Shown here: one piece after another, positions 11,601 to 26,600 of the stretch | Layout: each line of letters begins with the position of its first letter | Numbering within the stretch: the first letter of the stretch is position 1 | Assembly: GCA_947561585.1 (NCBI GenBank) | Contig: CANNZV010002597.1 | Location: 62,001-126,000 of the forward strand | Reading direction: 5' to 3' | Length of the DNA stretch: 64,000 bases | DNA from: Caprella mutica | Taxonomy: Eukaryota; Arthropoda; Malacostraca; Amphipoda; Caprellidae | The notes under the pieces: model-generated | What the model was told of the DNA's origin: nothing | The model's input: only the letters and a program-made list of their open reading frames with translations | Databases searched by the model: none | Position numbers and translations under genes: made by a program

Positions 11601-14600
11601 CCCAGATCACACCCCATGCAACTCCTCCACGCAATGGACGTGAGACAGCTAAAATGATATAGATAATAAATAACTAAATGTTCCCCCAGATCACACCCCA
11701 TGCAACTCCTCCACGCAATGGACGTGAGACAGCTAAAATGATATAGATAATAAATAACTAAATGTTCCCCCAGATCACACCCCATGCAACTCCTCCACGC
11801 AATGGACGTGTGACAGCTAAAATAATATAGATAATAAATAACTAAATGTTCCCCCAGATCACACCCCGTGCAACTCCTCCACGCAGTGGACGTGTGACAG
11901 CTAAAATAATATAGATAATAAATAACTAAATGTTCCCCCAGATCACACCCCGTGCAACTCCTCCACGCAATGGACGTGTGACAGCGGACAGTGCGTACAG
12001 TTGGAGGAGAGGTGTGACAACCGCATAAACTGCTACGATAAAACAGACGAGATCGACTGCCGTGAGTACCGCGGGAAATATCTTTAGATTCTATATACAC
12101 TGATATATTAATTAATAATGTACTAATTGTGTCGTTTATTACCTTTGTGAAAGGATCTAGGATAAAGGATAGGATGAAGGATCTATCCATTATTAGTAAG
12201 TAAAAGGACTCGGTTCTTTTATTGACGGGAAAATTGATCTTGAGTGGAAATGAAATAAAAGTCTAAGTCATAGATAAATCCTTTATCCTATCTAAATATT
12301 GGATAGGACCTTCCCCCTATTTGTTGTAGAGGAAAAATCACACCCCCCCCCCACAGATAGCCACCACTCCCCCCACCCCTGTGGCTTCAGATGCTCATCG
12401 GGGCAATGCTTACCCCGGGGGGCGAGGTGTGACCACTGGGGGGACTGTTTGGATGGCTCTGATGAAAAAGATTGTGGTGAGTTATAACAAATAAAAAATC
12501 GTGTGGGGTAAGTGCTATGTTATCGAACAGCTCTACATTTCCGATTGTTAAGAATAAAATATATAATTTAACAAGTTTCTTTTAATTCATATCCATAGCT
12601 TTTTTGCATCCATGAGCATTGTCACTGACTGTTGGTATGTTAATTTGTTCATGGAGCCACTTTCCTTTCTGACTGCTTCTTCCAGTGCCTAGTATTTAAT
12701 TTCAATTTGACGTCAGTGATATGGCCTTTGTTTTCGAATCAATTCATACCTATTTTTTAAATATTTTGTGTTTATACGATCGAAAATTTGAAACCGTTCG
12801 AAAAATCCCAACCTAAATAATTTTCGTCCGATTACAACTGAGCTTTGTGTTCATATTGAATATTTTATTTCAAAAATTTAATTCAATAACAAAAACAAAA
12901 ATCTTATCTCGAAATTTCTCGTAAAATAACAGTAAAAAATATGTACATGAATATTTATAAGCTGAAACCAATTCCGTTTGTTTTCTGCCCACTTAATCAC
13001 TTCAAAAGATTTGGAAAAAATCCAAATATTAACAAAAAAGTATTGCCAAAAGCTCTCTGACTAATATATAAGAATTGTTATTCTTCGTATAAAGCATAGC
13101 AAGAGATTCGGTTTCATTTGCTGTTATGATAGTTTTTCTTTCTTTTTAGAACTTATATAGAGACCAGCCGCTGAATGCGACCTCACAAAAATAGTGTAGA
13201 AAATTCTGCGAATTTAATTATATGGTTATTATCTAAAAGATATACAATTTAATTGATTCTCTAATCCAATACGATTATTTCAACATTTAAATACAGTGTA
13301 TGAATTTTCTGTACTTCTTACATACTGTTAAATTTCGCTCTTTAATTAGGGGTGTATAAGTTATTCTACTTCTATGTTCTAATATAGTCGAAATGAATAA
13401 TAAAGACTATTCCCCAGGAGCAACTTAAGTCTCCGGGTTCTTCATTTCGTTTCTTTAACTTATATGAAACTAACTCTAAATGGTAAAGGTTGGTTTAAAA
13501 ATTATTCTGGAAAGGACAGTCAAACACCAATGGTTGGTTTTAGAATTAAATGTATTCTAAGTACGTTCAGAAGGTACAGTTCTAAGACTTAGGCACAAGT
13601 CTTTTAAAGTAAAGGAAGGTGGACCTTCCACTTACTTCACACGGTGTGTAAATACACATCTTTAAGGTGTTGCTAGTACAACCCAAAGGTGTTTTTCATC
13701 TCACAGCAGAAAGAAATAACACACAATGTATTATTTGAATTTAACACGCAAGTGTTAATAGCTTTGTATACCAATAGCATATACATTATACAATGAACAG
13801 TTTTACTATTATTCCTTTAGTAAAACATGATTTTCTAATAAACAGTCAAATTAACTACCATAAAGATTATTATTTCTAAATTTATTGTTAACTTAACACA
13901 TGATCAGAAATATTACAAGTTTCCTAACTATAAATTATGTATAAGAATAATTGAAATACTCAAGTAATTACAGAATTCCTTTTAAATTAATTAAGAACTA
14001 ATTTTAATTCTATCTATTGGAAAGGAACTCCCTCATACCCAATAATAATTCTGTGAAACATAAATATGGAATGTTATTGTCCAATTCTAAAATCTGTTCC
14101 TTAATTAGAAGCTATTCATATAAGGAATTGCCATTGAACGTATCGTTTATAAAGTTATATTCTGAGTTACAAGTTATAAAGTTATGTTCTTAGTTACAAG
14201 TTATAAAGTTATATTCTGAGTTACAAGTTATAAAGTTATGTTCTGAGTTACAAGTTATAAAGTTATGTTCTGAGTTACAAGTTATAAAGTTATATTATGA
14301 GTTACAAGTTATAAAGTTATGTTCTTAGTTACAAGTTATAAAGTTATGTTCTGAGTTACAAGTTATAAAGTTATATTATGAGTTACAAGTTATAAAGTTA
14401 TGTTCTGAGTTACAAGTTATAAAGTTATGTTCTGAGTTACAAGTTATAAAGTTATGTTCTGAGTTACAAGTTATAAAGTTATATTATGAGTTACAAGTTA
14501 TAAAGTTATGTTCTTAGTTACAAGTTATAAAGTTATGTTCTGAGTTACAAGTTATAAAGTTATATTATGAGTTACAAGTTATAAAGTTATGTTCTGAGTT

Positions 14601-17600
14601 ACAAGTTATAAAGTTATGTTCTGAGTTACAAGTTATAAAGTTATGTTCTGAGTTACAAGTTATAAAGTTATATTCTTAGTTACAAGTTATAAAGTTATAT
14701 TCTGAGTTACAAGTTATAAAGTTATGTTCTTAGTTACAAGTTATAAAGTTATATTCTTAGTTACAAGTTATAAAGTTATGTTCTGAGTTACAAGTTATAA
14801 AGTTATATTCTGAGTTACAAGTTATAAAGTTATGTTCTTAGTTACAAGTTATATTAGCGGCTTATATCAAAAGCTATTCGTTAATAATTATATTCGAGCT
14901 CTTAGTGACAATAACACAATCATAAACTTAAATGGCATTTCCTATTGAACAGTTGGGCACGATTAAAATATTACCAAAATTATAAAGATTAAAAGATTAA
15001 GTCTGAGTATATTTTTTCAGCGTATTAATAATTGATTAATTACTTTAATTAAATCGATTGTTAATAGATACTAAATAAATATATTAATCCATATTTTCTA
15101 TTTTGGTAAGTTCAAGTCATTTTCCTCATCTGATATAACACTGACATTTTAATTCCTTTCTATTTATCTTTGGAAGAATTCTTCCTTTGGAAAAAATTTA
15201 AATGTAACGACAAGAAACCGTAGAGTTTTAACGCAATTAAGTCTTGGTAGTTTTTATAACATGGATTTAATTACAAACATATTGTTATAGGTATTACACA
15301 TTCAAAATATTACTGAAAATGAAATAAAATCTACACAGTGCTCCTTTAATCATGGTTTTATAGGCTATGAAGTGAATAATAAATAAATAACTCTTGTAAC
15401 AAACTGCTGTTTCTATATTTTAATTTTACTCTACGGTGATTGAAACTAATATTTGAATTATTACTTTATTGAAAAAATCTACGATATTTGACATTATTGA
15501 AAATTTATTTACTATTTATCTCTTGGCCATTTAAAATAAAATTTACTTGCTTTTAATAAATTTACACTTCAATGTGATGTAGTTGATACCAGTATTAGAT
15601 TTACTAACTTTATATCATACTGATGGACTGTTTTCATATTATAATATCAACATATGTGTAAATTAACTAACATCATTATTTTTTATGTTTATAAAAAGCA
15701 ATATCGAATATTTCAGATGAAGTCCAGCTCTATACCCAGGGTATGATTGTTGTTGGAATCACCTCACCTATAACTTCATCAGTACTTCACTGATTTACTT
15801 CATTTTATTTTGAAAAGAAAAAGCATAGCTATGTCTTTATATTGTCTCTAATTTTCTTAACAACCAATTATCAAGTTTGCAATTAATTAACTAGTCTCAC
15901 CTTCTCTGTTGAGCTTCGTCATTATATTTCGATCTATAGGTATGATACATAGCATGAATTTTATATCTAAATGTCTGTAATAGGAAGTTTGTGACACTAG
16001 CTTCAATAATATGATGTACAATCATGGAAACAAACATCTATTTTCAATGACTGTTTTGATACGCACAACTGGTTGCATAATTCTGAAACTGCCTGATGAT
16101 GTATCTGTTACGTAAACGCTATTCATTTCATGTAGTTTTTATTCAATCAAATATGTTGTTTTATGAGGTCTGAATGAAGTGACTGTGTGGGATTAGATTG
16201 AACATTAGATTGAAATCAAACAATGAATTATAAGATCTATTTCTGGATACATATTAAATAAAATGAAGCAAAAAAAGGTGGGATATATATTTATCTGTTC
16301 ATCGCACTGTATTATATACATTCAACGATTAAACCAGTTTACGCTGTATAAAATAATTATTTATTTATTGTATTAAAATATTCCAAGTGGTATGTTTCAT
16401 AATTTTCTAGATGGAGTTCAAACAATAAATTTTATTCATTTTTGAAAATTGATCAGTTCAGAAAAAGAAATTTTATTTTAAAATTTAATTTACATCTATT
16501 AAATTTACTAAAATACATAAAAATAATTTTTTTATCATTTACTTTTTATTTTTCCTCACATAGGTAACACTTAAAATTTAATTCAAAATTTTAATTTACT
16601 AAAAATAAATATAAAAATGAGAGTAATGTAAATATATTATCATTCACACTGCATTTTTGTGACAGGTCCCTCCCCCAGCTGCTCCCCCAGTGAGTTTTCC
16701 TGTTCCACCAAGTCCCAATGCATTCCTCCCACCCAGAGGTGTGTGATAGGTGGGGGAGGGGAAAAGTGGGGGTGTGTGGATGGCTCCCACCTCATAGACT
16801 GCAGTAAGTGGGGGAAAAGTGGAGGAGTTAAACAAGTGGGGAAAAGTGGGGGGAGTTAAACATTTTGTTCGATGGAATATAAACTGTTAATTGTTCAGCA
16901 AATAGCATTAGTGTGGCATGGTTACTCCTGCACCATTTTACCAAATGTTTCTACAATGTGAGATATGAAAGAAAATTAATAGACTTTAGGGCACATACTG
17001 CTACAATAACGACTATTTTTTCAACTATATGATTTCTTTTTAAAAGTATTTAAACTATTTTTTGTGTTATTTCGACCAGTTTCGTTAGAACTATAAATCC
17101 AGACTCTAGTTATCAGTAGGTAAAGGATCTATCGGTTCTAGGTAAAATGCCCGAAAACAATTGCTCAAAAGACAATTGCTCAAAAGACAATTGCTCAATC
17201 AATTGCTCAAAATCAATTGCTCGTAAAACAATTGCTCGAATGAACAATTGCTCGAAAGAATAATTGCTTTAAAGACAATTGCTCGAAAGACAATTGCTCG
17301 AGCGAACAATTGCTCGAATGAACAAAATTGCTCGAATTATAAAATTGCACAGTTTTCGATTTTATAAAAGTCAGTTATTCGTGAAGTGGAGCTGCACCTA
17401 ACAAATTAACAATCCTTGTTTCTTTTTAGTAATTGGTCATTTATCATTCTATGAATAATTTTAATTATTACTCATTCTGAATTATCTTTTTTTTTCATAG
17501 AGACCGTTTGTGTCATCTCGTATGTAACATGTGAATTGGAATCATGTGGTGAATCACTACTATTCATGTTTTTCTTAATCATAAAACCCGAAATTTTTCG

Positions 17601-20600
17601 TTGATTAATTAAAACTCTGCCATAACTTTGAGTTATTGATCACCTATTAAGGTGCCACATCCAGATAGGCTAGTAATAAATTATTCTACAAATTTTTTCG
17701 GGTTTTATGATAAAAAAAACATGAATAGTACCACTTCACCAAATGATTCCAATTCACATGTTACATACGAGATGAAACAAACGGTCTCTAGGGAAAAAAA
17801 AAGATTTTGCAGAATGAGTAATAATTAAAATCATTTATAGAATGATTAATGACCAATCACTAAATAGAAACAAGGATTGTTAGGTGCAGCTCCACTTCAT
17901 GAATAACTGACTTTTATAGAATCAAAAACTGTGCAATTTCATAATTCGAACAATTTTGTTTATTCGAGCAATTTGATAATTCGATCAATTGTTCGTTCGA
18001 GCAATTGTTTTTTCGATCAATTGTCTTTCGAGCAATTGTTTTCGAGCAATTTACCGGCTACAGGATCTATCGAACTGTAGATCTTTTACTCTAAAATGTT
18101 GGATAGATTCTTTACTTTTTCCCCTTTAACTTCCCCCACAGAATCGTTCATTTGTCCCCCCACCCACCACAAGTGTCTCAGTGGTCCTTGCTTGGACCAA
18201 TCCCGAGTGTGTGACGGACGGATAGACTGTCCCGACTCTTGGGACGATGAGGATCAATGTCGTGAGTAATATTGGGACAATGTCGTAAGCAATATTGGGA
18301 CAACGTCGTGAGTAATATTGGGACAATGTCGTGAGTAATATTGGGACAATGTCGTGAGTAATATTGGGACAACGTCGTGAGTAATATTGTATTGGGACAA
18401 TGTCGTGAGTAATATTGGGACAATGTCGTGAGTAATATTGGGACAATGTCGTGAGTAATATTGGGACAACGTCGTGAGTAATATTGTATTGGGACAATGT
18501 CGTGAGTAATATTGGCACAATGTCGTGAGTAATATTGGGACAATGTCGTGAGTAATATTGGGACAATGTCGTGAGTAATATTGGGGCAATGTTGTGAGTA
18601 ATATTGGGACAATGTTGTGAGTAATATTGGGACAATGTTGTGAGTAATATTGGGCAATGTCGTGAGTAATTTTGGGACAATGTCGTAAGTAATATTGGGA
18701 CAATGTCGTGAGTAATATTGGAACAATGTCATGAGTAATAATGGGACAATGTCGTGAGTAATATTGGGGCAATGTCGTGAATAATATTGGGACAATGTCG
18801 TGAGTAATAGTGGGACAATGTTGTGAGTAATATTGGGGCAATGTCATGAGTAATATTGGGACAATGTCGTGAGTAACATTGGGACAATGTTGTGAGTAAT
18901 ATTGGGACAATGTTGTGAGTAATATTGGGACAATGTCGTGAGTAATATTGGGACAATGTCGTGAGTAACATTGGGACAATGTTGTGAGTAATATTGGGGC
19001 AATGTCGTGGGTAATATTGGGACAATGTCGTGAGTGATATTAAGACACTATCGTGAGTTATATTGGGACAATGTTGTGAGTAATATTGGGGCAATGTCCC
19101 ATATAAATTAAATATAAATAAATCTGCTGTTTATTTAATAAGAAATTTACAATTGCATCGAAAACGTCTATAAATTTTTGATTAAGTAGAATCAGTTAAT
19201 AAATGTTACTTTCACATTAGTTTATTTTGGTTAAAAGATCCAATTCCGTTTATATTTATTAAATTATTACTTCAACAATACATTAATATTATATATGTAT
19301 TAATAAAGTAAAAAACTATAATAAAATAGCCTGAACCTGTATCATGGATAGATTTTAATAAGATTATATCCTATTATATAATATTAAAATCTAAATAAAT
19401 ACATGACATTAATTTCCTTTTCATCTCTTTCAAATATCAAATTTTTCATGAGTTCATTTTTAATAAAATCTTCTTTTCGATTCCAAAGAAAGTTTCAAAG
19501 AATATTTTCTTAGCTGAAATATTTCAATGTAACTCATTATAATATTGTAAGAAGTGATGCAAATAAATGTTATTCTACACGAATAACATTTATAGTCCTA
19601 GGATAGTAGGGGAATATACCAGGAATGAATCTCTTTTCGCTAGGAAATTCCCTTTATATCCCAGGAATAAATCCTTACTTCCAGGACAGTTGGTGACTAA
19701 TAGAAAATTATTGCAGTTTTCAGTTAAAATACCTTAGGCAAATAACACTCTTTTATTTTAATTAAATTCCACCTCTTAAGATAATTTAAGTGTGGCACTT
19801 AAAAGTAAGAGAGAGTTAAGTTATCATTGTTTTTGAGTGCATTAATCAGTGTAAAACTTTGGTCATTATTTTTAAAATACATTAAATTTACCGTTTGTTT
19901 CACTTTACTCTCTGAAACTAGTTTTGAAGATAGTGAAATATATTTACTTAATTTTATCGTATAAAATTAATAAAGTTTCATTGTTGATAATGTTTAAATT
20001 TACAATAAAATTATTGCGTAAATTGAAGTTAATTCCTTTGGTAATTGCAGTAAAAACTTCATTTAAAACTAATTCTATAATAGTTAATCTAGAAAATAAG
20101 ATAATAAGATCTATAGATAATCTAGATAATAAGATCTAGATAATCTAGATAATAAGATAATAAGATCTAGATAATCTAGATAATAAGATAATAAGATCTA
20201 GATAATCTAGATAATAAGATAATAGATCTAGATAATAAGATCTAGATAATCTAGATAATAAGATATTAAGATCTAGATAATCTAGATAATAAGATAATAA
20301 GATCTAGATAATCTAGATAATAAGATAATAGATCTAGATAATAAGATCTAGATAATCTAGATAATAAGATCTAGATAATATAGTATAAATTCTATGGTAG
20401 GTATAATATTTTTTTTGTGTCCGATCAGAAATACCTGAATGAAGTAACTTTAGTTTATTTATTTATTTTAAAGGTCATTTTTTTGTCAGAGATTCACTTG
20501 TGTGGTCAATTAAAATATTTATTCAATGTGAAATACTGTAAATGATTTCTATAAATAAAGATAAGATTTTATTTAATTTTAAATTAAATTTTATAGTTCA

Positions 20601-23600
20601 AAATACGGATTTTGTTATAAAATATTATTCAAATATATCCTATTTCAAAAAACGCATCTTTTTCCTATTTCTTTATTCTAATTTGATAAACTGTCCGAAA
20701 AAAAGTATTTACTAAGATACATACATAACAAATACAGAGAAAATCATAATAGTGTAAAAATTAATTTTACATAAAACCTATTATTTTTTGGTTAAACTAT
20801 AAATTTACGTAATTTAAATAAGAATTCAAGTTTATATAAAGATTCGTTAAATCATGAATTATTTTAGTGAATGGAAAATCATTAATTGATTTTAAAATAA
20901 TTTAACTAAAGAATATCATTTTAGTTTAAATTTAAACTCAAAAAAAGCGACCATGAAAAGTTAAATAATTCAAAACTTCACCATTTCATCTGTCTGATAT
21001 TAAATTTTCCTTTCCTAAACTTTGCAGAACACATTACCTCCTTTTGATCATTTCAACAACAGTTTTCATGAGTTCTTATTTCATAAAAAACTTTTATTTA
21101 TGAAACTCAAAGACTCTATAATTTGCTTGCATTTTATGAGGAAACTTTCGATTAAAATACCCACTTTTTATTGCTATTTTATTACTTGGTTAATAAAAAC
21201 AGTCACAGAAGTTGTACTCTGTGATGGCAATAATACAGTGTATGCGCTATGGGGTGAGTTTATGAGTTATTGGGCACTTCTATATTTACGACCATATGAA
21301 AAAAATAGTTATTTAGCTCTTCATTTTCAATGGTATCCATGATACCTGTAGGTATCATGGATACCATTGAAATGAACGTTAACTAGTGATTAGTACCAAA
21401 TTTATTTTATATCATCGAAAATATGGAAACAGTTCGATAACTCAGAACTAACTTTTCAAAGTTTTATTATTTACAAAATAGTTTAATTTAATATTCATGA
21501 TATTAATTTTGAAATAATTTATTCATATTTTAGCTAAATAATTCTATTTTACTCCTATAATATAGTATTATATGATATAGCTTTACAATGTATTTTGCAT
21601 TAAATTCTAATAGTAACTGAAATAATCTTAGTAAATACCGTGGAGTTATTGTCATTATTTCTGGGTCGAGGCTGATTTTCCGAAAACGAATTGGCCAAAA
21701 CCAAATTTCCCGAAAACTAATTTGCCGAAACGGATTCTCCGAATACGTGTTTGCAAAGTGCCAAATTTTCCGGAAATGGATTTGCTGATTGACGAATCTG
21801 TCGAAAATCAAATTTAATTTATTTATAAATAACATTCAGTGGGACTTTGTAGTTCTCATCATTATATCTTATCCATAAAAAAAAACACATTTCTTATATG
21901 GATTTGTCTTTACTATTGCTATATAAATTTGTATTCCGCTAATTCGGCATCATTTCGCTAAATAAATTCATATATCTAACAGTATATATTAAATATTAAT
22001 ATGTATTTGACATTACTAATGAAGGGTTGATAGAAATCAATATTTTTACCTGTAAAAAAATTATTCATGCAAGTATCGTTGAAGGGAATATATACACAAA
22101 ACTAATAATTATGTTATTCATTACTTATAATTTTATATTTTAAACGCAATGAATGGAAAAAAATATTAATAATGTCAGCCACAACACACCTTCTTTATGG
22201 AATATTATTAACAACTGACTGAAAAGTAAAAATTCCGTGCGTGTTTTATAGGACATAATTAAACAATTAATTTTAGTTTAGTAATCACACAAAGTTGTTT
22301 GCATTTTTTTAACTCGCCATGTTTGGGTTAATTTAATTTTTGTAGAGATTTAACGTCTGCTTTAACCATATATCGTTGACTATATCAATGACGTCAAAAA
22401 AATTAAATACAAAGAACTGGAGGAAGCAGTCAGAAGGGAAAGTGGCTTCATGAAAGAAATTCACCTACTGCAGTCATTGACAATGCTCATGGATGCAGAA
22501 AAACTACTCCGTGAATGTAGTCACTAACCAAGGAATGTGACGTAAACGGACACAAGCACTGGTGGCTGCACTCACAAATAGATAGGAAAATGAAGAGGTG
22601 ATACTAAATGAAGCCTACGAGCCTACCTAACACAAAAGTCTGATACCTCTTAGTTTAAGAAAATAACCTTAGAGCTATTCTCTTATACTGAAAGTGGCGT
22701 TAAAAAGAAGTATATGTATAGTATAAATGAGTGTTAGGGCTAAGTTGTTCAACTTCAGTCATTTTGTGTAATTTTAAGTTTTATATAAAATTAGTCTTTT
22801 GGCAATTTTGTCTTTAGGCAAATCCTCATTTCGTTGAATGCATTTTCGACAAATTTGGGTTTCGGCAAATTCGTATTCAGATAATTTGTTTCAGCTAATT
22901 AGGGTTCGGCGAATTATTTTTCGAAGAATTTGGTTTCAAAAAATATGTTTTCGGCCAAATCTGCCGGATACCATTATTTCCTTTGCACTTTTCTTTCAAG
23001 GCTTCTTAGTTATATTTAAATTAATTTTCATAGTTATTTTCTTAGTTATTTTCATAATAATTTTCATAGTTATTTTCATCACAACAAACAATTAAGTCAC
23101 AGACTCTATATTATGTATTTTAGCGCCCCCAGGGGCTCTATCCTGAAGCTGTCTGTGGTGAATGGAAGAGAATGGGGGTAGCGTCCGTTGGGCCCCGAAC
23201 TGTTTTAATTTGGATTATGGATTGTATTTTTTCATTTTTACCATGTTTATCATTTTTAAAATCGCTACATGCAGTTTTAGAGGATAGCGCTAGGGTTATT
23301 CTCTTCCACTACGAAGTCTTAGATTTTGTGTTAGATAGACTCGTAAGATTCATTTACTATCACCTCTTCATTTTCCTCTTCCATCCGTGAGTGCTGCCAT
23401 CGGTGCTTGTGTCCCTTCTCGTCACATTCCTTGGTAAGTGAGTGCATTCACGGAGTAGCTTTTCTGCATCCATGAGCATTGTCACCGACGGTGGTAAGTG
23501 ACTTTGTTCATGAAGCCACTTTCCTTTCTGACTGCTTCTTCTAGTCACTTGTATTTAATTTCCTTTTGACGTCAACTAAATAGTCACGATATGACTGAAG

Positions 23601-26600
23601 CACGACGTTTAACCCCTACTAAAATATAAATATATCTTTTAGCACATATTATCGTACAGAATAATATCTACACTAATACTAATACTAAGTATAGTAATAT
23701 AAATTTTTCCCGCATAGCACAGTCAAGAGAAATTAATTTTTATGTTTGCATATTCATTTATTCTATCTCTAGAATATTCACATTTAATATAGTCAATATC
23801 GATGGAAAAATCATTTTTGGAGCATATTGATAATATTTGTATATTGAATATTCATAAGTAAGAAAACAAGCATTTAGAATCATAGAACATTTAAATATAT
23901 ACAGAATAAATTCTGTATATATTTAATGCAAACATATCGTCGACAAATATTCTTATAGTTGTTATTGACATAAATGAAGATCATTTAATATATAATAATA
24001 AATATAGACACTTACAAATAAAGATTGTCTTAAAACTTAATGAAGATAGACGGTATGTAGTTTGTTGTCACTTCATGATTGTTTAATGACCTGGCAGGGG
24101 GGGGGGGGGGGGAGGGAGGGAGGCATGCCCATGATACACAATTAGACACAAATTAAAGTGTGTTAACGTCACATTTGGGAAAATTCGTCGGCGAAAAGTC
24201 TGTCGATAAAAAGTCCTGTCAACCAGTATTGGGACTAAAAATTAAAAATACTTGTCAACTTTATATAGTATTTCTATCGTAGAGATTACTATTGTTGATT
24301 AAAACTTAAAAATATTATTGTACTCCTCCCTAACTCCTCCCTATCTCCTCTACAACTCCTCTATAACTCCTCCCTATCTCCTCTCTAACTCCTCTCTAAC
24401 TCCTCCCTATCTCCTCTTTAACTCCTCCCTATCTCCTCTCTAACTCTTCTATAACTCCTCTCTCTCTCCTCTCAGTTTTCAGGTGTTCCTCTCTAATTCC
24501 TCTCTCAACTCTCAGCTTTCAGGTGCTCCTCTCTAACTCTTCTCTCTCCTCTCATCTTTCAGGTGCTCCTCTCTAACTCTTCTCTCTCCTTTCAGCTTTC
24601 AGGTGCTCCTCTCTTACTCCTCTCTCTCTCCTTTCAACTTTCAGGTGCTCCTCTCTAACTCCTCTCTCTCCTCTCAGCTTTCAGGTGCTCCTCTCTAACT
24701 CCTCTCTCTCCTCTCAGCTTTCAGGTGCTCCTCTCTAACTCCTCTCTCTCCTCTCAGCTTTCAGGTGCTCCTCCTCGGCTCCTCTCTGTTCCTGTCATCA
24801 CATTACAGTGAATTGTTCCGGTTTGAGACTCACGGAATTTCCTGATGTTGAGCCACAGATAACAATGTTGTGAGTCAATGTTGAATGTTGTGAGTCAATG
24901 TTGAATGTTGTGAGTTAATGTTGAATGTTGTGAGTCAATGTTGAATGTTATGAGTAAATGTTGAATATTGTGACTCAATGTTGAATGTTGTGAGTCAATG
25001 TTGAATGTTGTGAGTCAATGTTGAATGTTGTGAGTCAATGTTGAACGTTGTAAGTTAATGTTGAATGTTGTGAGTCAATGTTGAATGTTATGAGTCAATG
25101 TTGAATATTGTGACTCAATGTTGAATGTTGTGAGTCAATGTTGAATGTTGTGAGTCAATGATGAATGTTGTGACTCAATGTTGAATGTTGTGAGTCAATG
25201 TTGAATGTTTTGAGTCAATGTTGAATGTTGTGAGTCAATGTTGAATGTTGTGACTCAATGTTGAATGTTGTGAGTCAATGTTGAATGTTGTGAATCAATG
25301 TTGAATGTTGTGAGTCAATGTTGAATGTTGTGAGTCAATGTTGAATGTTGTGAGTCAATGTTGAATGTTGTGACTCAATGTTGAATGTTGTGAGTCAATG
25401 TTGAATGTTGTGAGTCAATGTTGAATGTTGTGAGTCAATGTTGAATGTTGTGAGTCAATGTTGAATGTTGTGAGTCAATGTTGAATGTTGTGAGTCAATG
25501 TTGAATGTTGTGAGTCAATGTTGAATGTTGTGAGTCAATGTTGAATGTTGTGAGTCAATGTTGAATGTTGTAGAATATTTCAAATAATCTTTTTGTTCAT
25601 ATTTTGTTACTGAGATTCTTCACATGTTTTTTTATCCCATTTCCTGTTTTTCTCCATTCTCTTTTCTTTTCTTTAGTTTCTAACAATATGCGGATGTTAT
25701 TTTTATACCAGTTCACAGAAGTGTGTTTCATTGATATTTATTCAACAAAAGATATCAATGTTTATATAAGCTTAGAGGGGTGATATTTCTGTAGCTTCTA
25801 CTATAACTTACCAAAGCTACGTATCTTTTATTAGTAAGCTATCTGACAGAAGTAGAAAAATAGACACAGGTTGTTGATAGCAATTGTAAATGTAAAATAA
25901 AATAGTAGAATGAATAGAATTTCAAGGAAATTTTCAACAGAACAAAAAAGTGATTCAATGTTGATGTACTCTGTGTTCCATCAGAAGCGTCATTTTTAAA
26001 TTACAAATTGAGAGAACTTAAAATGCTTCAAATCGTATTGTGTTTGTATAAGCTATTCTGATTGTAAAGTGTGGATTTTTATCACACTGTGGAAATTTGA
26101 ATGGATATTCAATGTAAACCCTACTCAACATGAAAAATATTTCAATCTGAAAGAAGTACTTTTGTCTCCATCAAAAACCTCATCGAAAAAACGACACTGT
26201 GTAGACAAATGAAAATCCTCCAAATATTCGCAAAACAAAATCTTTGACAATGATGACAACTTGTTATCAGTTAATGGTGTTTCATACCTCAGATTGTGCA
26301 AGTATATTGTTTATCCCGGGCTGTGCCATTCTCTAAATCGTTTTTCAAGTTGGTGAATACAAGCTCCACCACATTGCACAAATGAAGCTCCAAAATTTAT
26401 CGATGAAAAGTTTGGATGTCGATTCAATAGCAGCAGAACGGAAAATCCCTGGTCAACACACAATCCAGATCCCAACCATTTGGACTATCACTTCTGGGCT
26501 GCTGCACAAATTCGAGTTAATAGATGAAAATCAGATTCCATTGAGTCTCCTATATACAATGTGTTGAAAGCTTCGACGATGAATAATATTACCAGTTACT

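Noticed and set aside
11444..12190. 248-codon minus ORF with Cys/Trp repeats
   Set aside because: Antisense reading of the 84-bp acceptor array and LDLa exon C.
18126..19094. Overlapping minus-strand ORFs with [14 protein letters not shown] repeats
   Set aside because: Complement of the 23-bp donor array; they also overlap a real + strand LDLa exon.
21022..21342. 106-codon + ORF after an acceptor-like TTTGCAG, as a possible missing exon
   Set aside because: No LDLa or LRR pattern in the required phase and no suitable donor.
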